A DNA stretch of 64,000 bases, from the NCBI GenBank assembly GCA_907165135.1, contig OU015568.1:13028501-13092500 (forward strand), written 5' to 3'. The stretch is from Oikopleura dioica. Taxonomy: Eukaryota; Chordata; Appendicularia; Copelata; Oikopleuridae. Numbering within the stretch: the stretch's first letter is position 1; the number at the start of each line of letters is the position of its first letter. Position numbers and translations under genes: made by a program. A model generated the notes under the pieces. That model did no database searches. It was given only the letters and a program-made list of their open reading frames with translations, and was not told where the DNA came from. Positions 57,967 through 64,000 of the stretch are shown in pieces.

Positions 57967-58639
57967 TCTCTTGGTCTGTTTAAAAAAGTCACGGGAATAC
58001 TATAGCCGCAATAGTTCTCAAATTAATTATTTTTACAAAAATATGAAAACGGAAGCAGAGCAGAATTTCAAATAACCGCACAGTTACGTCGATTAGGGTT
58101 AGCGTTATGATCATATGAACTATCTTTTAGAATCGAGAACGAAGGGTGTTATAATTTATTCCCAGCTATTCGGAGGACAGGGCATTTTATGAAATTCTTG
58201 CAGGTTGAGCATCGTTTCTCGTAGTTTCACTGCACACAGAACAACTCCAACGTGCCAAATCTCAAAACACATAAAATGATCATTATTTTAAAACTTGATT
58301 TTACCTGATGACTGGCGCCAAAAACATTAAAATGTCCCCGAAAGAATATCTCTGGAAACTTTGTCAAGTAGAAAGAAACCGAAATTATTGCCGTAAGAAG
58401 AAACTCGACAAATGAACTGACAGACGCCCAGTCGTAAGCTTTTCCAAGGCCATATTTTCCGAGAGAATGGAGAAATGGAATGAGTGTGTAAATTGACAAA
58501 ATTGCGAATGAGAATGCACGACAACGGTCGGTTCCGTTGTGGAAATTTTTCTCGTAGTCTTTCTTTTTAGGACTTTTTAGTTTTCTTCCTATTTTTTTGG
58601 TAAAAATCCACTTCACTGTTTACTTTCCTTATTTATCGG

Positions 58640-59578
58640 TAGGTAAACTTGATGAAAAATGAGCTCTTTTTAGAGCTTATAAATCAGGGAGTATAATACA
58701 GTTTTAGAATCCTCAGAAGCTGGGGATCATTTTGACTATTGACACTTGGGGGTTTTGCTCATGCCCTGAGGGGTTTTAGGCCTTCCAAAGTCCCAAAATT
58801 TGGCCAATCTCGGTTAGAGGCTCATAACTTTTCTTCTCCCCACTTCTGGAGAAAGCCCACTATATGAGCTTGTAGAGGAGGCTCTGACGGTTCAGAATGT
58901 GTATAGAAAACCACCGGACACCCCCCATTCTAGAGCCTCTGGAAGGCCCGGAAGTTGGGGAAGTCAACGGAAAATCAGTATTTTTACGAAAATAGAGTAA
59001 AAGTGCAATATTTTCATCGGACATTGTTAGAAAAACGTTTTCTGACTTTATGACGCACAAAATTTACTCTGGGTTCATTTTAGGTCACGTGGGGTCATAT
59101 TGTGAGAAAAATTGAATTTCGTAAAAACTCACCCCGAAAGGACCCCAGACTAAATTTTGTGCGTCATAAAGTCAGTAAATACGTTTTTCTTACGATTTCC
59201 GATGAAAATGTTGCACTTTTAATCTATTTCCGTAAAAAGTACTGATTTTCCGTTGACTTCTTCAACTTCAGGGCCTTCTAGAGGCTCTAGAATGGGGGGT
59301 GTCCGGTGGTTTTCTATACACATTCTGAACCGTCAGAGCCTTCTCTACAAGCTCATATAGTGGGCTTTCTCCAGAAATGGGGAGAAGAAAAGTTATGAGC
59401 CTGTAACCGAGATTGGCCAAATTTTGGGACTTTAGAAGGCCTTAAACCCTCAGGGCATGAGCAAAACCCCCAAGTGTCTATAGTTAAAATGATCCCCAGC
59501 TTCTGGGGATTCTAAAACTGTATTATACTCCTGATTTATAAGCTCTAAAAAGAGCTCATTTTTCATCAAGTTTACCTA
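58640..59578. mobile_element. 939-bp foldback element in a PAQR intron
   Basis: Almost a complete palindrome: TAGGTAAACTTGATGAAAAA at 58640 is repeated inverted, ending at 59578, with arms of about 450 bp meeting near 59090-59110. Flanked by an 8-bp duplication with one mismatch (TTTATCGG 58632-58639; TTTATTGG 59579-59586). No ORF. A diverged relative begins at 63692. Confidence 0.85.
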
Positions 59579-60138
59579 TTTATTGGTGATCCCTTCCTGA
59601 AGAGAAAACGCAATCGTGAGCAAAAGAAATATGTAAAAACTCTAAATAATAAATAAGTTTCGTAAATGACTAATTCCGATTACATACGTTCCACAGCGGG
59701 TCGCAGCGGAAAGCAAAGGACACTAGAAATATATTTTTGAGAAAACTGAAAAGTTCTTGTTTCAAGGAACGAGTATGCTCAGGTGAAAGAGCATCCTCGA
59801 TTACGTATGCTGACTCAATCCGGTGGGGGCTGAAAACGGAAATTTTCGAAAAATGGGGTCGAAATCTCGAAAATGGTGGTTCTTATGACGCCAGTTTTGG
59901 GTACTTTTACTTTCCCGTTTTAAAAGGTCAATAGCTCATTTTGTAGCTCAGAGCCTGTGCTTTGCTGCAAGGTATTGATTAGCCGGTCAGTATTAGCCAA
60001 AAAATTTTTCAGGACCTGAGAAGGTTGGGTACTTTTTCGCGATAAGCATGTCCCTTTCTTCTTTGATTTTGGCTAATTTTGTTCTATGTCAGGGTTGGCT
60101 GAATAAAGATTGTTATCATTGCCACTTATTGCCACTCT

Positions 60139-60565
60139 CTGCCGGAGGACCTCCCGGAGGACCCTTTTCCTGGAAGACCAACTGCTGGAAGACCAATATA
60201 AATAAATGAATAAATAACCTTGCTTGGCCACAAATTGCCACATTTGGACAATTTCGGCAGCTTTATGCCGGAGGACCTCCCGGAGGACCCCTTACTGGAA
60301 GACCAACTGCTGGAAGACCAATATAAATAAATGAATAAATAACCTTGCTTGGCCACAAATTGCCACATTTGGACAATTTCGGCAGCTTTATGCCGGAGGA
60401 CCTCCCGGAGGACCCCTTACTGGAAGACCAACTGCTGGAAGACCAATATAAATAAATGAATAAATAACCTTGCTCGGCCACAAATTGCCACATTTGGACA
60501 ATTTCGGCAGCTTTATGCCGGAGGACCTCCCGGAGGACCCCTTACTGGAAGACCAACTGCTGGAA
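60139..60565. repeat. 125-bp tandem repeat, about 3.4 copies
   Basis: Copies start at about 60140, 60266, 60391 and 60516 (GCCGGAGGACCTCCCGGAGG ...). Nearly identical. The right arm of the host element has only a partial single copy (61150-61210, inverted), so the array expanded on one side. Confidence 0.9.
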
Positions 60566-60656
60566 AACTTGTGGGGAATGAATCTGTCTGGAAGCTCAAG
60601 CACATTAAACTCAGTCAGCCGTAGTTGAGGCCATTCAAGCTCATTAGATTCAGTAA

Positions 60657-60836
60657 GGCAGGGGCGAAGCCGACCCGAAGGGGAGGCCACGGTCGTTTAT
60701 TTTATTCAATCAGAGTCAGAGCGAAGCCGACCCGAAGGGGAAGCCATGTCCGTTCATTTTATTTAATCAGAGTCAAGGCGAAGCCGACCCGAAGGGGAGC
60801 TCACGTGCGTTCATATTATTCAATCTGAGTCAGGGC
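60657..60836. repeat. About 60-bp minisatellite, three copies
   Basis: Three repeats of a unit with GCGAAGCCGACCCGAAGGGG, followed by an ATTTTATTCAATCAGAGTCA-type half. Central part of the foldback element. Confidence 0.85.
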
Positions 60837-62109
60837 GTAAAGGATATAATTTTTTTTAGTCTTTTCTGGTTGGCTTTCGTCTTTTTTAATTTTTGTTCCT
60901 TTTGGAATCCCGAACGTTGAATCTGTTGAAAACGTCCGAGATTATTCGGGAGACTGAAAGATTTGAAAATCTCGAAATATTCGGGATCTTGAAATTTTGA
61001 AAGAGACAACCCTTTCCCTAACTCAGACTTTATCAAATAAACGGGCGTTTATCAAATAAATAATTACTGAATCTAATGAGCTTGAATGGCCTCAACTACG
61101 GCTGACTGAGTTTAATGTGCTTGAGCTTCCAGACAGATTCATTCCCCACAAGTTTTCCAGCAGTTGGTCTTCCAGTAAGGGGGTCCTCCGGGAGGTCCTC
61201 CGGCAGAGAGTGGCAATAAGTGGCAATGATAACAATCTTTATTCAGCCAACCCTGACATAGAACAAAATTAGCCAAAATCAAAGAAGAAAGGGACATGCT
61301 TATCGCGAAAAAGTACCCAACCTTCTCAGGTCCTGAAAAAATTTTTTGGCTAATACTGACCGGCTAATCAATACCTTGCAGCAAAGCACAGGCTCTGAGC
61401 TACAAAATGAGCTATTGACCTTTTAAAACGGGAAAGTAAAAGTACCCAAAACTGGCGTCATAAGAACCACCATTTTCGAGATTTCGACCCCATTTTTTCG
61501 AAAATTTCCATTTTCAGCCCCCCACCGGATTGAGTCAGCATACGTAATCGAGGATGCTCTTTCACCTGAGCATACTCGTTCCTTGAAACAAGAACTTTTC
61601 AGTTTTCTCAAAAAATATATTTCTAGTGTCCAAAGTGAATGATTGGAATCGTATAAAATACTTGCGAGCACCAAATTCCGATAAAATCCGCTCTTTCGCC
61701 GAAGTGAAAAGTCGGTTTATTTCCGCATTCAGTAGTATGACAGAAAGTCGAGAAAACGACACAAATAATCGAAGAGATGATAAAAAGCGTGACGAGACAG
61801 TTCTCGTAAGTTGAGCTTCCTCTTGGGTTGAAAATTGATTCAATAAGCCAAGGGAGAAAAAAGAATACTGCAAGCCCATGCGTCCAGATATTCATTGTCT
61901 CCGTATGCAGAAAGAACCAAGAAGAAATGAATTCATAAGGCGTTCTTAGCTCTGGCCTGAAACAATCAGTCAACAATTGGCGTCTGGCAATTCGAGTTCC
62001 AAAAGCAAAAAAAAATCAGTAAAATTAATAAACAAAACACTTTGTTTTGGAACCCTAACCCAGCCCTTTTTCTCCAAGGAGAGATTTCTGAATATTTCAG
62101 GAGCTTCAT

Positions 62110-62463
62110 TCTCTCTTTGGTCTTTTTGAAGATAAATTCGACTGTTCTTGAATCAATTATTTTCACAAAAATATGAAAACGGAAGCAAAGTAGCATTATA
62201 AATTTTTTTCTTGGACACATGTCACATGTTAGTTACGGACAGTTATCTCGACTACAACATTGATAACAATTTAATTGATTATCAACTGCGTTGTAGACAA
62301 CATAATGCGGCCAAACTTGACCAGGGTGCATAAAACTTGCACAATTTCGATTTCGTCGTGATTGAGCCTTTATTTTGGGTTTTCCTAAGCTCCCCGGCGG
62401 GTTTTCGTGGTGCCTCCTCAACTGACGCATCTGGTGTAGGAATACATGGCTCAGACGAAAAAA
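62110..62463. other. Divergent spacer between PAQR and the CUB-MAM gene
   Basis: About 350 nt with no convincing ORF. Presumed bidirectional promoter region. Confidence 0.35.
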
Positions 62464-63665
62464 ATGGTGCCTCTTTTACTTTTCCTTGGCTTTTTTCTTG
62501 GAGTGCGCTCGAAGGAGCTTCCGAATGTGAGAGGATCTTGTAGCGGAGAATTTAGAGAGCCAGAAGGAGAAATCGCCTCGATGAATTTTCCAGCTAATTC
62601 GTATCCTGCGTTGGCCAATTGATAAGGTTTTAACAACGGCGGTATATTTTTGAAGCTAGAAATGTTAAAATCCAAAGTGAGAGTGAATGGACAATAATTG
62701 CGAATTATAAGCAGAAAATCGAAATTACTTTTCTCTTTCTCGAGATAATGGACAGTCCCGGATGTTTCAACGATTACGTGGAGATAATTGATGGAGATCT
62801 AAGTCTTGGTCGCTTCTGTGGAGAAAATCCGGCTCTAGTGCCAATTCTAAGCAGCTCAAACAGACTTGTTTTTAAATTTGTATCAGATGAAAAAAATGAA
62901 GCCAGGGGATTTGCTCTCACGTACAAGTTTCTGTGGGGAGTACCAAATGTGATCAAATGCGACTTCGAGGGACAGGATCTCTGCCGTGGCTGGATACAAG
63001 ACCATTTTGACGAACTCGACTGGAAGATGCGATCAGGGCCGACGTCATCGCCGAATACGGGACCTCAAGAAGGCGTCGATAATTCTAGTTATGCTTATAT
63101 GGAAGCTTCAGCTCCGGCGACATATGGCGACTCAGCGCAACTGATAAGCGCGTTCATGTTCATGGTTCCTGGAGAGCTCTACTGCCTTCGTTTCCATTAT
63201 CACATGTTTGGAAGAGAAATCGGAACATTACAAGTCTACGCGACAGAAAGAGGCTTCAACGTCGGGAAAAGACTGATTTGGAGTCGAACTGGGAATCAGG
63301 GCGATCAGTGGAAAATCGCAACAGTACCAATAACAGGAAGGGTTCAACGCAACGCAAAAGTTTGATCGTTTCTTATAATCGATGCTAATCTTTGCACGAA
63401 CTTTTAAACAGTTGTCATGCCCAATTACAACCAGGTTCTTTTCAAAGCGATCCGAGGAGGGAGTTACGAGGGCGATATCGGCTTAGATAATGTTCATGTT
63501 CGGAAGGGAAGATGCGAAATTGGCGAAAATGTTTCTTTTTGGGAAGAAGAAGAGGAAATTTCAGCAGATGCTTTATCAGAATCAATCCAAACCGAGTCTG
63601 AAGACGACAAAGATCAGAATTCAGAACAGTTAAATGCCTTTTCATTTTCATATTTCAATGCCTAA
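62464..63665 (+). CDS. Secreted CUB-MAM domain protein
   Basis: Start MVPLLLFLGFFLGVRSKE is a signal peptide. A CUB domain follows: CSGEFREPEGEIASMNFPAN across an intron to EWTIIANYKQKIEI, FNDYVEIIDG, RFCGENPALVP, SSSNRLVFKFVSD. Then a MAM domain: KCDFEGQDLCRGWIQDHFDE, DWKMRSGPT, YMEASAPATYGDSAQL, LRFHYHMFG, then GSYEGDIGLDNVHVRKGRC. The C-terminus is very acidic (EEEEEIS...). Two introns have unusual ends: after 62630 (AATTG|ATAAGG ... CAAAG|TGAG) and at about 63361-63411 (GT-CA or TT-AG, ambiguous). No membrane anchor, so probably secreted matrix or adhesion. Confidence 0.8.
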
Positions 63666-63691
63666 ATTTTAGAGAGGCAGATGATAATAAG

Positions 63692-63860
63692 TAGGGTAAA
63701 TCACTAATATTTGAGCTCTTTTTTGGGCTTTGTAGAAGAGGCATATAATACCTTTTTATAATCCCCAGAAGCTGAGGATCATTTTGACTATTGATAGTGG
63801 GGGGTCATCTCGTACCCTGAGGGCATTTTGGTACCCCAAAAGTCCCAAAATATGGGTCGC
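63692..63860. repeat. Diverged relative of the 939-bp foldback element
   Basis: Begins TAGGGTAAATCACTAATATT and shares GGATCATTTTGACTATTGA and CCAAAAGTCCCAAAAT-type blocks with 58640-58830. Only one arm is visible before the window end. Confidence 0.7.
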
Positions 63861-63866
63861 CACTGA

Positions 63867-63934
63867 AAATGTAACGAATGTAACGAATGTAACGGATGTA
63901 ACGAATGTAACGAATTTACTGAAAATGTAACGAA
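63867..63934. repeat. 10-bp tandem repeat (ATGTAACGAA type)
   Basis: Five to six imperfect copies of AATGTAACG(A/G) between 63867 and 63934. A simple minisatellite. Confidence 0.85.
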
Positions 63935-64000
63935 GACAGAGACATGTTGTTGTTAATCAGCTGATTCTAGAAACTTTTTCCAAAAAGCGATATTCTGGAG

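Larger units (their letters stand above)
59718..61631. mobile_element. 1.9-kb foldback transposon inside a PAQR exon
   Basis: Inverted termini begin GGACACTAGAAATATATTTT and pair over more than 400 bp; flanking duplication AAA (59715-59717, 61632-61634). Left and right arms differ mainly by extra tandem copies of a 125-bp unit in the left arm. The centre holds a second minisatellite. No transposase seen; superfamily uncertain (3-bp duplication). Confidence 0.9.
58156..62109 (-). pseudogene. PAQR-family seven-helix receptor interrupted by a transposon
   Basis: Exons: 62109-62060 (MKLLKYSEISPWRKRAG), 61956-61635 continuing at 59717-59688, 58562-58305, 58260-58156. Motifs of the PAQR/hemolysin III fold: SSWFFLHTETMNIWTHG, STFCHTTECG (Ser-x3-His), ADFIGIWCS (Asp), KFPEIFFRGHFNVFGASHQ|IWH (His-x3-His). 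A 1.9-kb foldback element sits inside exon 2. Removing it with one copy of its AAA duplication joins PIIHF to AFRCDPLWN in frame, up to a GTATGT donor at 59687. As it stands the exon runs into a stop (PIIHFGH stop), so this allele looks disrupted unless the element is spliced out. Confidence 0.85.

Overview
This is animal nuclear DNA from a very compact genome. The gene content and architecture suggest an appendicularian tunicate (Oikopleura-like); that is an inference, since no species-diagnostic sequence was searched. The reasons are: genes nearly touch; many introns are only about 40-50 nt; neighbouring same-strand genes are separated by 22-77 nt as in trans-spliced operons; and at least five introns use GA-AG splice sites, forced by conserved protein sequence. 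Families such as LRP3/10/12, creatine kinase, ASPH/junctin and RIM-BP place it among animals.

Layout. 1-8.5 kb: end of a minus gene, a C2H2 zinc-finger gene, a B-box coiled-coil ORF, a multi-exon gene with possible Tudor-like folds, and CLEC16A. 8.6-24.5 kb: a small minus gene, then the ASPH (aspartyl beta-hydroxylase / junctin) locus. ASPH has three alternative first exons, alternative 3' ends, an antisense nested coiled-coil gene, and a 2.9-kb hAT-like transposon packed with a 54-56-bp hairpin satellite. 24.6-33 kb (minus): LRP3/10/12-like receptor, then a probable operon MRPS28-PUS3-GFM1 (mitochondrial ribosome, tRNA pseudouridylation, mitochondrial elongation factor). 33-37 kb: mostly non-coding, with one inverted-repeat element. 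37-42.7 kb: a divergent nuclear receptor and a RIM-BP-like SH3/FN3 gene with a hAT-like MITE in an intron. 43-50.5 kb (minus): GMDS, a foldback element, ECI1 plus a 38-residue ORF, a hypothetical protein, and TRMT44 with a same-strand nested gene. 51-52.5 kb: creatine kinase. 52.7-62.1 kb (minus): a secreted EGF/ZP protein, an EndoU ribonuclease, a decayed PAQR copy, and a second PAQR gene whose coding exon is split by a 1.9-kb foldback transposon. 62.5-63.7 kb: CUB-MAM secreted protein; the window ends in another repeat.

Themes. (1) GA-AG introns: five cases, all AG|GA at the donor with G at position 6, and all longer than the typical GT-AG introns here. (2) Genes inside introns: three nested genes, one inside a GA-AG intron. 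(3) Recent mobile elements with readable target-site duplications. (4) Apparent single-base losses in short homopolymers inside otherwise conserved exons, which look like assembly errors and must be kept in mind when using these coding sequences.
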